This document shows positions 50,777 through 59,913 of a stretch of 64,000 nucleotides of DNA, in pieces. Numbering within the stretch: the first letter of the stretch is position 1; each line of letters opens with the position of its first letter. The position numbers and the translations under genes are program-made. The stretch comes from Streptomyces sp. Edi4 (lineage in GTDB: Bacteria > Actinomycetota > Actinomycetes > Streptomycetales > Streptomycetaceae): NCBI RefSeq assembly GCF_040253615.1, contig NZ_JBEJGY010000004.1, positions 372,001 through 436,000 of the forward strand, given 5' to 3'. Below the pieces are notes generated by a model. That model did no database searches. It was not told where the DNA came from and worked only from the letters and a program-made list of their open reading frames with translations.

Positions 50777-52366
50777 TCAGCGCAGCCACTGGTCCTGGTC
50801 GGCGGGGCGGTAGAGGGTGACCGCCTGGGGCAGCTTGTCGAGTATCAGATGCCGATAGGTGGCGTCGGTCACCTCGCCGTCGTATGCGAAGTGCGGCTCG
50901 CCCTCCAGGACTTCGAGGTCGAGCCGGCGCACCTGAGCCGTCGTCAGCACCCGGGAGCTGTGCAGGGTGCCGGTCAGGACGGCGAGCAGCAGCCGGGTTC
51001 GGGCCAGCGGGGTGCCGGCCTCCACCGCGCGTACGTCGAGGAGCCCGTCGTCGAGCTGGGTGCGGTAGGTGGGGGCGAATCCGGCGGGATGGTAGATCCC
51101 GTTGCCCGCGAAGAGCAGCCAGATGCGGCGGGGGCGGCCGTTGATGACGACCGAGAGCGGGCTGCCGGTGGCGAGGACCTTCGCGAGGCCCACGACGAGC
51201 GCGGGCCACTTGCCGATGCGCTTCTCCAGGCGCTCCCTGGCATGGACGAGCTCCGAGTACACCCCGATGCTGAAGGTGTTGAGGAAGAGCTGCTGCTCAC
51301 CTTCGCCCGGGGACGCCTCGGCCGGACTCGCGGACTTCTCCGTCGGCGCTTCCGTGCCGGGGGCCGTGCCGGGACGCGCGGGCGAGCAGGCGCGGCCCAC
51401 GTCGGCACTCACCGCGTCACCCGCCCGGATCGCGCGGGCCACGTCCTCCATGGTCTGGTTGCCGAGGTCCACGGCGAAGTGGTTGAACGTGCCGCCGGGG
51501 AAGACGGCGAGCGGCACACGGTGGCGGGCGGCCGTGGCGCTGCCCGCGTTGACCGTGCCGTCGCCCCCGCACACGCCGAGCGCCCCGCCCTCAGCGGCCG
51601 CGCGTGCGGCCGCCTCGTCGAGCAGGGCCAGCAGGTCGTCACCCGGTTCGAAGAGGGTGATGACCGCCTCCGGCAGCAGGGCGCGCAGCGTCTCGACGGT
51701 GTCCTTGGACCAGGCGACACCCGAGGACGGGTTGACCACCAGTTGGAGGCCCTTGCCCTCCTTGAGCGCGGGCGCCGGCCTGCGCGGAGGAGCGGCGGCG
51801 GCCGCCGCCTGCGGTTTCACCGGCCACCACCGGCACGTAAGGAGCGCGGCGCCGATCCCGACGAGCGCCCCGGCGGCCGCGCGGCGCCGGTGATCGAGGC
51901 TGCCCCTGGCGCGGACATAGGCGAGGCCGGTCGCGAACGGCAGCGCGGCCAGGCCGTACCGGGGCGACTCCAGGACGACTCCCGACGCGAAGGCGGCGGC
52001 CGAGGCCATCGTGCTGGAAGGCAGGGAAGCGGTGCTCGGGCGGGGAAACACGCCGGGCAGGGCGTCCAGGACGGGCCGGGAACTGCGGGCGGCCGGCTTC
52101 GCAAGGGCGTGGTTGATCGCGGCGACGATCGCCACCGAGCCGACGCCGCGGAGCGCCGCCCTGCGCGCGCCGCGTCCGCCCGAGGCCCCGAGGACGGCGG
52201 CGGCGCCCAGCCAGACGGCATCGTGCTCGGCCGCCTTGCGCACGAGATGGGCAACGGAGCTCCCCTGCCGGGGAGTTGACCTGGTGAGGGCGGCGCCCAG
52301 GCGGTCGCCCAAGCCGGAAGGCGCCGTGCGTCCAAGCACCGTGCGCAGCCGTCCGAGTCGCTTCAT
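50777..52366 (-). CDS. PAP2-like / diacylglycerol kinase fusion protein
   Basis: The 529-residue protein has an N-terminal hydrophobic PAP2-like part (residues about 40-190), with RPVLDALPGVFPRPSTASLPSS resembling the phosphatase SGH region in degenerate form. From about residue 205 it has a complete DAGK catalytic domain: LQLVVNPSSGVAWSKD, GVCGGDGTVNAGSATA and FPGGTFNHFAVDLGN, then GIYSE-like FSIGVYSELVHARERLEK. Such fusions may turn over phosphatidate and diacylglycerol or related lipids at the membrane. A Glu/Pro-rich insert lies at about residues 330-355. Confidence 0.88.
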   Translation of the reverse strand: MKRLGRLRTVLGRTAPSGLGDRLGAALTRSTPRQGSSVAHLVRKAAEHDAVWLGAAAVLGASGGRGARRAALRGVGSVAIVAAINHALAKPAARSSRPVLDALPGVFPRPSTASLPSSTMASAAAFASGVVLESPRYGLAALPFATGLAYVRARGSLDHRRRAAAGALVGIGAALLTCRWWPVKPQAAAAAAPPRRPAPALKEGKGLQLVVNPSSGVAWSKDTVETLRALLPEAVITLFEPGDDLLALLDEAAARAAAEGGALGVCGGDGTVNAGSATAARHRVPLAVFPGGTFNHFAVDLGNQTMEDVARAIRAGDAVSADVGRACSPARPGTAPGTEAPTEKSASPAEASPGEGEQQLFLNTFSIGVYSELVHARERLEKRIGKWPALVVGLAKVLATGSPLSVVINGRPRRIWLLFAGNGIYHPAGFAPTYRTQLDDGLLDVRAVEAGTPLARTRLLLAVLTGTLHSSRVLTTAQVRRLDLEVLEGEPHFAYDGEVTDATYRHLILDKLPQAVTLYRPADQDQWLR

Positions 52367-52556
52367 GCGCTGGTCACACCTCTACAGCTAGGGGTTGGTC
52401 GCGTGGGACGACGGGGCCGGGCCGCGTCATTGGCCCACCCTACCGGGGGCGGTGATGGCGCTCCGCGGTGCGGCGAGCCCGGTGGCCGGCGCCCCGCGGT
52501 CCTCCCGCGGCATGGCCTCGATCGCCAGGGTCAGTGGCCCGATGCCTCGGATCCGG

Positions 52557-52988
52557 TCAGGCACGGCTGTCCGGTCCGGTGGGGCGGGCCGGCAGGGCTT
52601 CCTCCGTGTCCGCCCGGGATTCTCCCGGGCCGGAGGTCTCGTGTACGCCACGGGTGGCGTCCCCGGTGAGGTAGTCCAGGCTCCCCGTGATCGCCAGGAG
52701 TCGGTCGAGCGCCGCAGTGCGGTCCTCCAGGTGCAGGCAGACCTGTGCCGCGTCGGTGCGGCGGCGGATCATCAGCAGGATGGAGAGTCCCGTCGAGTCG
52801 ACGGAGCCGAGGCCCGCGCAGCCCAGGTGCAGGTCACGCAGGCGGGGCCGTTCGCGCAGCTTCTCGGTGACGGCGTCAAGGAGGATGTCGGCGTTGTCGT
52901 AGTCGAGGTCGCCGCGCAGCTCTATGCGCACGGTGGTCTCGGTGTCCTCGGCCGTCAGCCTGAGGTGACTCGAGGGGTAGGTACTCAC
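52557..52988 (-). CDS. STAS-domain anti-sigma factor antagonist
   Basis: The protein has 143 residues from GTG 52988, overlapping the upstream stop in GTGA. The STAS core is VRIELRGDLDYDNADILLDA and LHLGCAGLGSVDSTGLSILL. The usual DSSG phosphorylation motif reads DSTG here. A C-terminal about 35-residue tail rich in Glu, Gly and Pro follows the domain. It is the third gene of an operon with a B12-binding protein and a SpoIIE phosphatase, which would dephosphorylate it. Confidence 0.88.
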   Translation of the reverse strand: MSTYPSSHLRLTAEDTETTVRIELRGDLDYDNADILLDAVTEKLRERPRLRDLHLGCAGLGSVDSTGLSILLMIRRRTDAAQVCLHLEDRTAALDRLLAITGSLDYLTGDATRGVHETSGPGESRADTEEALPARPTGPDSRA

Positions 52989-54094
52989 GGATGGTTCCTG
53001 GCGGGGGCGGAGGGAACGGCGAAAGGACCGGCGAGCCGGTCGGTGCCCTGTCGGAGCACACGTCTCGCGCGCGGGAAGTCCTTGAGCTCTTCGGCCAGGA
53101 GAACCAGGGCGGGCGGCAGGCTCTGGGCGGGCACACCGCGTGCGGCGAGGATGGCGGCGGTCCAGGTGAGGAAGCCGGTGAAGAGGTCGGCGTCGTCGAG
53201 GTAGAGCGCGGTGGCGAGGAAGTCCACGATGTGGGCCAGGTCCTCCGCGGTGCGTTCGCGCTGGAGGTCGCTGTACTGGCGGACGGCCGGGAACGCCTCT
53301 TCGAGGCCGCGCAGCACGGCGCGTACGAGGGTCGTTCTCGTCCGCGTGACCAATGTGTACTCCTGGTCCTCCAGGTGCGGCAGGTCGTCCAGTTGCCGGC
53401 GGTCGGGGTGCGGCCGGGCGAGCGGGCCCTTTTCGATGTGGTCGGCGGCCGAGCGGGCGTCCCCGGCCCAGGCGTCCGCGCCGAGCAGCCTTGCGTAGCG
53501 TCCGCCGGGCCCGAAGGCCGCGCCGCCGACCAGGACGGGTACGCCCGTGGCCTGGCAGGCGGTGATCGTGGCGTGGGCCGTGGGCAGCCGGGTCGCGATG
53601 GAACTGGAGAGCGCGACGAGTTCCGGCCCGGTGCGGTGCAGATGCGCGACGAGGTGGGACACCGGGACCTGGGCGCCCAGGTAGTCGACTCGCCAGCCGC
53701 GCAGCCGCAGCACCTCGGCGAGGAGCCGGGCGGGCAGCGCGTGCCACTCGCCGTCCACGCAGGCCACGGTGATCCGCCCGCGTTCGGTGATGGCGCGGGC
53801 CGCCGGATGCGTCGAGAGCGCGGCCACGGCACGGTCGTTGATGGCGGTCGCCGCGTGCTCCTGGGCGACGCTCATCCGGTTGGCCGCCCACTCCTCGCCG
53901 ACCTTGGCCTGGACCGGGGCGATCACGTCGAGCAGGACGCACTCCGGGTCGTACCCCTCGTCCAGTGCCCCCTGCACGAGGCCGGTCGCCGTGTACTCGT
54001 CGCCCGCGAAGACGGCTTCCCACAGCGCCTCGGCCAAGGGCGCCGTGTCCAGCGGTGCCGTGTCCGGAGGCGCCGTGCGGAGTTCGGTTGTCAT
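52985..54094 (-). CDS. Cobalamin-binding sensor with CarH-type light motif
   Basis: The protein has 369 residues from ATG 54094. A helical bundle (about 17-95) contains Trp69, then nine residues, then Glu79-His80 in EEWAANRMSVAQEHAAT: the Wx9EH motif of CarH-type B12 photoreceptors. The Rossmann-like B12 domain (about 106-215) has CVDGEWHALPARLLAEVLR, in which His118 matches the lower axial ligand of the ExHxxG motif, although Gly is Pro. The C-terminal about 140 residues are helical with no known motif. No DNA-binding domain is present. The operon (SpoIIE before, STAS after, both overlapping by 4 nt) points to control of a phosphatase switch rather than direct repression. Confidence 0.88.
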   Translation of the reverse strand: MTTELRTAPPDTAPLDTAPLAEALWEAVFAGDEYTATGLVQGALDEGYDPECVLLDVIAPVQAKVGEEWAANRMSVAQEHAATAINDRAVAALSTHPAARAITERGRITVACVDGEWHALPARLLAEVLRLRGWRVDYLGAQVPVSHLVAHLHRTGPELVALSSSIATRLPTAHATITACQATGVPVLVGGAAFGPGGRYARLLGADAWAGDARSAADHIEKGPLARPHPDRRQLDDLPHLEDQEYTLVTRTRTTLVRAVLRGLEEAFPAVRQYSDLQRERTAEDLAHIVDFLATALYLDDADLFTGFLTWTAAILAARGVPAQSLPPALVLLAEELKDFPRARRVLRQGTDRLAGPFAVPSAPARNHP

Positions 54095-55746
54095 GCGGTG
54101 AACCTGCCCCGTGTGTGGCCGTTCACCGCGCTCAGGTGGTGGTTGCGGGGCGCCGAGACGGCCACGACCGCCATGTCGTCGTGGCGCCCGTTGCCGACCC
54201 AGTGGGAGGCGACCATCTGGACCCGCTCCACGATGCTCTCCGCGGGCATGCCCGCGCATTCGGCCAGGACACGCCGCAGCCGCTCCTCGCCGAACATGGC
54301 GTCCCCCATGGGGCCGCCCCGGGCTTCGGTGAATCCGTCCGTGTACAGAACGCACGTCTCCCCCGGCGCCAGGGACAACTCCGCCGACTCCGCCCGCACA
54401 TCGGGCATCGCGCCGATCAACGTGCCCCGGGTGTCGGCCTCCTCGACCTCCCCGGTGGCGCGCACGATCATGGGGGCGGGATGGCCCGCGCTGGTGACCC
54501 GCATCCGGACCGAGCCTCCCTCGCGTACGGCCGAGGCCAGGACGAGCGTGGCGAAGCGGGTGTGATGGGAGTTCAGGAGCGCCATGTTCAGCAGGCCGAG
54601 CATGCGCTGGTGGTCGTCGGCCAGCGGCAGCAGGGCGTGCAGGGTGTTGCGGATCTTCCCGGTCAGGACCGCCGCTTCCAGACCCTTGCCGCACACGTCG
54701 CCCAGCACCACGAGCGAGGGGGCGCCCTCGTTGATGGCGGGGTGGACGTCGTAGAAGTCCCCGCCGATCCGCTCGTGGTCCTCCGACGGGCGGTAGCCGC
54801 CCGCGAAGTCCACGCCGGACACCTGATGCAGGGAAGGCGGAAGCAGCTCGCGCATCAGGACGTCGGTGATGGCGGACTGGTCCGCGTACAGCCGGGCGGC
54901 CGACATCGCCGCTCCGGCCCGGGCCGCGAACAGCCGCGCGAAGACCTCTTCCTCGGGGGTGAACCCGGCACTTCCCGCGCGGCGCAGCAGGATCAGCGCT
55001 CCGGCCGGTACGCCGTGTCCGGGCAGCGGGGTGACCACTATCGATCCTGGGGGCCCGAACCCCTCGGGGAGCACCCAGTCGGGGACGGTGGAGGGTTCGA
55101 CCCAGCGCGTGGGCACCGGCGGGAACCCTTGCAGCGCCTCGGCGAGGCCGGGCACCGTCTCGGGATCCACGTCGGCGACGGACGCGAGGGGGGCGCCGTC
55201 GCGCAGACACGACACGAGGGGCAGCCGGGCGCCGCGCACGGGGGCGACGACGATCGCCGCGTCGGCGAGGTGTTCGGCGGCCATCTGCGCGGTGACGTGC
55301 GTGCAGCGGTTCAGATTCAGCGAGGACAGCAGCAGGTTGGACGCCTTGCCGAGGAACGCGGTCCGCTCGCGCTCCCGGCGCAGCGCTTCCTGCGCCAGGC
55401 GGTGGTCGGTGGCGTCGACGAGCCACCACAGTACGGTGCCGGCGTCCTCCACCGTGGGGTGCGCCTCGAAGACCCGGTCGCCCACGGACCCGGACCGCAC
55501 AGCGGGGCCCTCGCCGTCGCCCTGCCGGGGCACGCGCAGCGCCGCGTGTGCCGACGCCAGCCAGGACGGAACCGCGTCGGCCAGCCGCACACCGGGCCGC
55601 GCCTCGGGCAGGACCTCGCCCGCCGCCTCGTTGACCAGGACGATCAGGCCGTGCAGGTCAGCTATCAGGACGGGATAGGGAGCCCTGCTCCACAGGGACC
55701 CACTGCTCGTGTCGACGTCGGTTGCCGCGCCGGTGGAAGACCTCAA
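54091..55746 (-). CDS. PAS-GAF-SpoIIE protein phosphatase
   Basis: The protein has 551 residues from TTG 55746; the ribosome site is weak, so the start is tentative. A PAS-like domain (APYPVLIADLHGLIVLVNEA, about 22-130) is followed by a GAF-like domain (about 145-315). The SpoIIE/PP2C domain has RIGGDFYDVHPAINEG, LVVLGDVCGKGLEAAVLTG, VLYTDGFTEARGG and GRHDDMAVVAV, supplying the metal ligands. Overlap in ATGA with the B12-binding gene implies a shared function. It probably dephosphorylates the STAS protein of the same operon. Confidence 0.9.
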   Translation of the reverse strand: MRSSTGAATDVDTSSGSLWSRAPYPVLIADLHGLIVLVNEAAGEVLPEARPGVRLADAVPSWLASAHAALRVPRQGDGEGPAVRSGSVGDRVFEAHPTVEDAGTVLWWLVDATDHRLAQEALRRERERTAFLGKASNLLLSSLNLNRCTHVTAQMAAEHLADAAIVVAPVRGARLPLVSCLRDGAPLASVADVDPETVPGLAEALQGFPPVPTRWVEPSTVPDWVLPEGFGPPGSIVVTPLPGHGVPAGALILLRRAGSAGFTPEEEVFARLFAARAGAAMSAARLYADQSAITDVLMRELLPPSLHQVSGVDFAGGYRPSEDHERIGGDFYDVHPAINEGAPSLVVLGDVCGKGLEAAVLTGKIRNTLHALLPLADDHQRMLGLLNMALLNSHHTRFATLVLASAVREGGSVRMRVTSAGHPAPMIVRATGEVEEADTRGTLIGAMPDVRAESAELSLAPGETCVLYTDGFTEARGGPMGDAMFGEERLRRVLAECAGMPAESIVERVQMVASHWVGNGRHDDMAVVAVSAPRNHHLSAVNGHTRGRFTA

Positions 55747-56080
55747 TTGTCCAGGATCCGCTGTGCGAACCCCTCACCTCACACCCTCATAGGAAACGTT
55801 GCCGTCCGGCAACCATCCCCCATTCTCCGACCCTTGACAACCACGCCCGCCATCAGCAAGGCACCCCATTACCCCGCAAACCGGACGGCCGGCGGCCGCG
55901 ATTCCGCTGCCGCGACGGCCCCCTGCCAACAGTCCACGGCGAGAGGGGAGATGACCACCCGGCGCCCCCGGCTGCCGGGCGCGGAGCCCCACGAAATCGC
56001 GCGCGTCGCGGACACCCGGGCCGGGTGTCAGGCCCTCCGGCGAGACACCCCTCACGTGAACCAGGTCCGGCGCGCGGGGC
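55747..56080. other. Intergenic region upstream of the SpoIIE/B12/STAS operon
   Basis: No credible gene lies in these 334 nt. The palindrome at 55798-55813 is its only clear element; a TATGAG hexamer on the minus strand between that palindrome and the SpoIIE start could be a -10 box. Confidence 0.45.
55798..55813. promoter_or_regulatory. Operator-like palindrome upstream of the SpoIIE/B12/STAS operon
   Basis: GTTGCCG, two bases, CGGCAAC forms a perfect 7-bp inverted repeat. It starts 52 nt upstream of the SpoIIE start and is placed well for a repressor or activator. Confidence 0.5.
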
Positions 56081-56845
56081 TCAGTGCACCGGGAACCCGA
56101 ACGTGTGCCCCTGCGACTTGAGTCGGGGAAGCAGGCGGCGCAGGGCCTGAAGGGTCTGAGCGCGGTCGCCGCCCGCGTCGTGGAACAGGACCGTCGGCCC
56201 GCTGGGCAGTTCGCGCTCGACGGTGGCCACGATGGCGTCCGTACCGGGCCGCTCGAAGTCCTTGCTGTCCACGTTCCAGCCCAGCGGACGCATGCCCCGG
56301 GAGGCGGCGAGGTGACGACTGTAGGGGGTGAAGGCCCCGCCGGGCGCCCGGTAGTACATCGGCCGCACCCCGCCCGACGCCTTGGTGATCATGTCTTCGG
56401 CGTCCAGGATCTGCTGCGACTGGTACGCCTCGGGCTTCTTGTCCATGGCGGTGTCGTGCGAGACCGTGTGGTCGCACAGCCGGTGCCCTGCGGCGACGAC
56501 CTTCTTCACGAGGTCGGGGTGGGCCTTGGCCTGTGTCCCCACCATGCAGAACGTGGCCTTCACCCCGTACTCCCGCAGTACGTCGAGGACTTGGGGGGTC
56601 CAGGTGGGGTCGGGGCCGTCGTCGATGGTGATGTTGACGCCGTGCGGCCCCGCGTCCGAGGAGTGGGCGATGGTCTCCTCCACGGGGTTCGCGGCCGCGG
56701 CCGACGCGGTCCCCTTGGAAGAGGGGGTGTCCGCGGTGCCGGCCTGCGCCGACCACACCGAAGCGCCCGTCGCGAGCAGTGTCACCCCGACCGCCGCCCC
56801 GGTTACCTTGCCGTACCAGCCCCGCCCACCGACGTGCCGTGCCAT
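56081..56845 (-). CDS. Secreted polysaccharide deacetylase (NodB, CE4)
   Basis: The 254-residue precursor has an N-terminal signal or anchor segment (TGAAVGVTLLATGASVWSAQ) and a Ser/Ala-rich linker. The NodB domain runs from residue about 68: NITIDDGPDPTW with Asp75/Asp76, CDHTVSHD with His126 and His130 as metal ligands, YYRAPGGAFTPYS and VLFHDAGGDRAQT. It should remove N-acetyl groups from chitin, peptidoglycan or similar glycans outside the cell. Length is usual for the family. Confidence 0.9.
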   Translation of the reverse strand: MARHVGGRGWYGKVTGAAVGVTLLATGASVWSAQAGTADTPSSKGTASAAAANPVEETIAHSSDAGPHGVNITIDDGPDPTWTPQVLDVLREYGVKATFCMVGTQAKAHPDLVKKVVAAGHRLCDHTVSHDTAMDKKPEAYQSQQILDAEDMITKASGGVRPMYYRAPGGAFTPYSRHLAASRGMRPLGWNVDSKDFERPGTDAIVATVERELPSGPTVLFHDAGGDRAQTLQALRRLLPRLKSQGHTFGFPVH

Positions 56846-57324
56846 GACCCGCCCCTTTCCCGCAGTCCCTCACCGAACCCGGTCGCCGTCCGACCACCCC
56901 ACAGGACGAGCCACCCGGGCCGGGGGATGCCTCCGTTACCAACCACGGACAATCTCGTGAGCACTCACGGACAACAACGATCAACAATGCCAGAAATGCG
57001 GCGAATTGACCGAATCTCAGACCACGTCATTCGCCCGGGAATTCGTGCCACCCCGAGAGGCCGCGACCGGCACCCCTCCGGCGCGGTGACCCCATGCCCG
57101 GTCCGGGCCGCCACACCCGTACGCCCCACGACCGGTCCGCACCCGTACACCCCCTCAACCCCATCGGCGCGCTCCGCGCCACACCTCTCCCGCGCCTGGT
57201 AAACCACAAACTCCTGCCACATCCCTGTGCAACAGGGCTACCTCTTGGTAACTTACAACGCCGTTACCCCCAGTAACACGTGCGTCGCTCATCCCCGTGG
57301 TTCAACCAGCGAGCCGAGGTATTC
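56846..57324. promoter_or_regulatory. Divergent intergenic region with inverted repeats
   Basis: The 479 nt separate the deacetylase gene and the lipase gene. An inverted repeat CGTGAG-CA-CTCACG lies at 56956-56969 in an AT-richer patch. GGTAAC at 57247-57252 and GTTACC at 57263-57268, with a further GTAAC at 57273-57277, lie 48-78 nt before the lipase start and are candidate operators. No gene is seen. Confidence 0.45.
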
Positions 57325-58701
57325 ATGCACACACCCGCCGTACGACACCTGGCGACCGTGGCCATCACGGCCCTCACCCTCGCCGCCCTTCCGGCCGCGA
57401 CCGCCGCGGCCGCCCCCGCCGCCCCCACCAGCCCCTCCGCCCCGTCCGTGGCCGCGAAGGCGGCGGGGGCGTCAAGTGACGCGTTCTACGCCTACGACGG
57501 CAGTGAACCGCTGTCGTCGTTCGCACCCGGCACCGTACTCAAGACCCGAACGCTCCAGTACCACGTGCTCGGTATCCCCACGCCGGTCAAGGCAGTTCAA
57601 CTCCTCTTCCGCACCACCGACGCACAGGGCCGGCCCTCCGTCGGCGTGACCTCGGTGGTGCGCGGGGTGGGAAGCGACGGCACCAAGGCCGTCTCCTACC
57701 AGTCGGCCTACGACTCCCTCAGTCCCGGTGACGCGCCGTCCCGGGCGATCGCGGGCAACGTCAGCCTCGGCGGCGTACTTCCCAACGCCGAATCCCTGGT
57801 CCTGGTGCCGTTCCTGCTCCAGGGCTACGACGTTATCGTCCCGGACACCGAGGGCCAGAGCGCCGACTTCGCGGCAGGTCCTGAGTACGGCACCACCACC
57901 CTCGACTCGCTCCGGGCCGTCGGCAATTCCTCTGAGACCGGCATGAACGCCGAGACCCGCTTCGGCCTGATCGGCTACTCGGGCGGCGCCATCGCGACCC
58001 AGTGGGCCGCCACCATGGCGCCCGCCTACGCGCCGGACATCAACCGCAGACTGGTGGGTTACACCGAGGGCGGTCTGCTCGTCGACCCGGCGCACAACCT
58101 CAAGTACGTGGACGGCAGCGTCGTTTGGGCCGGCGTCATCCCCATGGCCATCATCGGCGTATCACGCTCGTTCGGCATCGACCTCAAGCCGTATCTGAGC
58201 CCGTACGGTCTCAGTGTGTACGGCAAGCTCGAACACGGGTCGATCGTCAACGCCCTGGGTCAGTACCCGGGTCTGACGTGGAAGAAGATGGCGAAGCCCG
58301 AGTACGCCGATCCCAACTCCGTGCCCGAGTTCCTTCAGGCCGTCAACAGGCTCAACCTGGGCTCCGCCGCCACGCCGACCGTTCCCGCCTTCATCGCCCA
58401 GGGCAACGGCGGCGTCCTCGAAGGCACCTTCAGCAACCTGCCGGGCATCGGCACCGGCGACGGGGTCATGGTCGCCGGAGACGTGCGCACGCTGGCGCGG
58501 CAGTACTGCGACACCGGCAACAAGTCGGTCAAGTTCCAGCAGTACGGGGCGTTCAGCCATGTCGGCGCCATCGTCCCGTGGGCTCCCCAGGCCCTGGGCT
58601 GGCTGAACGACCGCTTCGCCGGCCGGGCCGCGCCCTCCGACTGCGGCCGCATCCCCGCGGGCAACTCGCTCGCGCCCGAGAAGCCGGCCCGGACCTCCTG
58701 A
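57325..58701 (+). CDS. Secreted LIP-family lipase
   Basis: The protein has 458 residues from ATG 57325. A signal peptide (VAITALTLAALPAATAAAA) is followed by a Pro/Ser-rich stretch and the LIP-family alpha/beta hydrolase: YDGSEPLSSFAPGTVLKTRT near the start, the nucleophile Ser219 in GLIGYSGGAIATQWAA, and a late His in YGAFSHVGAIVPWAPQ. The family includes fungal secretory lipases and actinobacterial triacylglycerol lipases. It should hydrolyse extracellular lipids. Confidence 0.9.
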   Translation: MHTPAVRHLATVAITALTLAALPAATAAAAPAAPTSPSAPSVAAKAAGASSDAFYAYDGSEPLSSFAPGTVLKTRTLQYHVLGIPTPVKAVQLLFRTTDAQGRPSVGVTSVVRGVGSDGTKAVSYQSAYDSLSPGDAPSRAIAGNVSLGGVLPNAESLVLVPFLLQGYDVIVPDTEGQSADFAAGPEYGTTTLDSLRAVGNSSETGMNAETRFGLIGYSGGAIATQWAATMAPAYAPDINRRLVGYTEGGLLVDPAHNLKYVDGSVVWAGVIPMAIIGVSRSFGIDLKPYLSPYGLSVYGKLEHGSIVNALGQYPGLTWKKMAKPEYADPNSVPEFLQAVNRLNLGSAATPTVPAFIAQGNGGVLEGTFSNLPGIGTGDGVMVAGDVRTLARQYCDTGNKSVKFQQYGAFSHVGAIVPWAPQALGWLNDRFAGRAAPSDCGRIPAGNSLAPEKPARTS

Positions 58702-58786
58702 CGGCACGCCACGTCCCGCGCGCGCCCGGGCACAACCCGTGGCGCGAGCGGGCGTGGCGCACGCGCCCGTCGACGTCCGGGCGGGC

Positions 58787-59728
58787 TCAGACCGCCTCCG
58801 GCAGCCTGACCTCCAGAATGCCGTCGTGGGTCAGCCGGGTCTCGAAGACGGGCTGGGGCGCGGTCGCCGGGCCACCGACGTTGTGGCCGTCGGCCAGGCG
58901 GAAGACGCTGCCGTGCCAGGGGCACTCCACGCACCCGGCGGCGACCTTTCCCTGCGACAGGGGCCCCGCCATGTGGCTGCACCGGTCGACCAGCACATGG
59001 AAGGCGCCGTCCGGCTCCCTCACCACCAGCAGCGGAACCTCTCCCAGCATCCGCCGGGCCCCTTCTCCTTCGGAGAACTCCGTGACGCTGCCCACCGGAT
59101 GCCAGCCCGGCTCGACCAAGTGATCCACCGGCTCCGTCTTGTTGGACCCCACCGCCTGCCGGAAGGCGAGGTGGCCGCCGATCATGCCGCCCACACTGGC
59201 CGCGGTGAGTCCCGCGAACCCGAGCAGCCGGCCGAGCACCGGCTTCCCCCGGCCCCGCACCACCCAGGAGCCTGCGTACAGACCGATGGCCACACCGTTC
59301 GACGCCGCGTGCACGAGGCCCGTACGCAACTGTCGCTCGGGCTGCTCGGCCCAGTCCACCCAGCCCGCCCAGGCGGCCGGCACGGCCGAGAGCACCCCCA
59401 TGCCCACCAGGAGCCGCGCGTGGCGTCCGCCGCTCGGCAGGAGGTCGAGCACCGCCGCGGACGTCCACGCGCCGATGGGTACCTGCACCAGTACGGGATG
59501 CAGCGGATGACCGATCGGCCTGCCCTGGAGGACGGCGCGGTGCGGCCCGAGCGGCAGCGCCTTGACGGCCTTGCGCACCGGGGCCGTGAACCTGTCCAGC
59601 TGCTTGAGTTCCCCGAGCGAGTCCAGCGCCTTCACCAGGGACCGCAACGTGACATCACACCCTTTTCCATCGCCTCGTTCCGGGGCGCCCGCCCCGGCCG
59701 GCACCGGCTTCGCTGACAGGAATCGCAT
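58787..59728 (-). CDS. DUF2231 membrane - Rieske [2Fe-2S] fusion protein
   Basis: The protein has 313 residues from ATG 59728 (tentative; no good ribosome site). The N-terminal part carries four membrane helices (residues about 75-200; GHPLHPVLVQVPIGAWTSAA is the DUF2231 hallmark). The C-terminal about 100 residues are a Rieske domain with CSHMAGPLS and CVECPWHGSVF, giving the C-x-H and C-x2-H cluster ligands. The combination suggests a membrane-bound electron-transfer protein, perhaps for a haem or oxygenase partner not seen here. Confidence 0.87.
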   Translation of the reverse strand: MRFLSAKPVPAGAGAPERGDGKGCDVTLRSLVKALDSLGELKQLDRFTAPVRKAVKALPLGPHRAVLQGRPIGHPLHPVLVQVPIGAWTSAAVLDLLPSGGRHARLLVGMGVLSAVPAAWAGWVDWAEQPERQLRTGLVHAASNGVAIGLYAGSWVVRGRGKPVLGRLLGFAGLTAASVGGMIGGHLAFRQAVGSNKTEPVDHLVEPGWHPVGSVTEFSEGEGARRMLGEVPLLVVREPDGAFHVLVDRCSHMAGPLSQGKVAAGCVECPWHGSVFRLADGHNVGGPATAPQPVFETRLTHDGILEVRLPEAV

Positions 59729-59913
59729 GGGATCCGGTTAACCCCTGCGCGCCGGGGCCAAACGGCCGGCCGGTCACTTCTACCCGGACACGAGCCCCGT
59801 CGGCGCACCGGCCCCCGCCCGCTGGTGGGTTCGGCGGCGAGCTGGTAGACGGGTGCGGGGCGGTGGGGTTCCCGGCGCCGAAGGGGGCCCGGGGGGTCTG
59901 GTTGACTCGGGGT

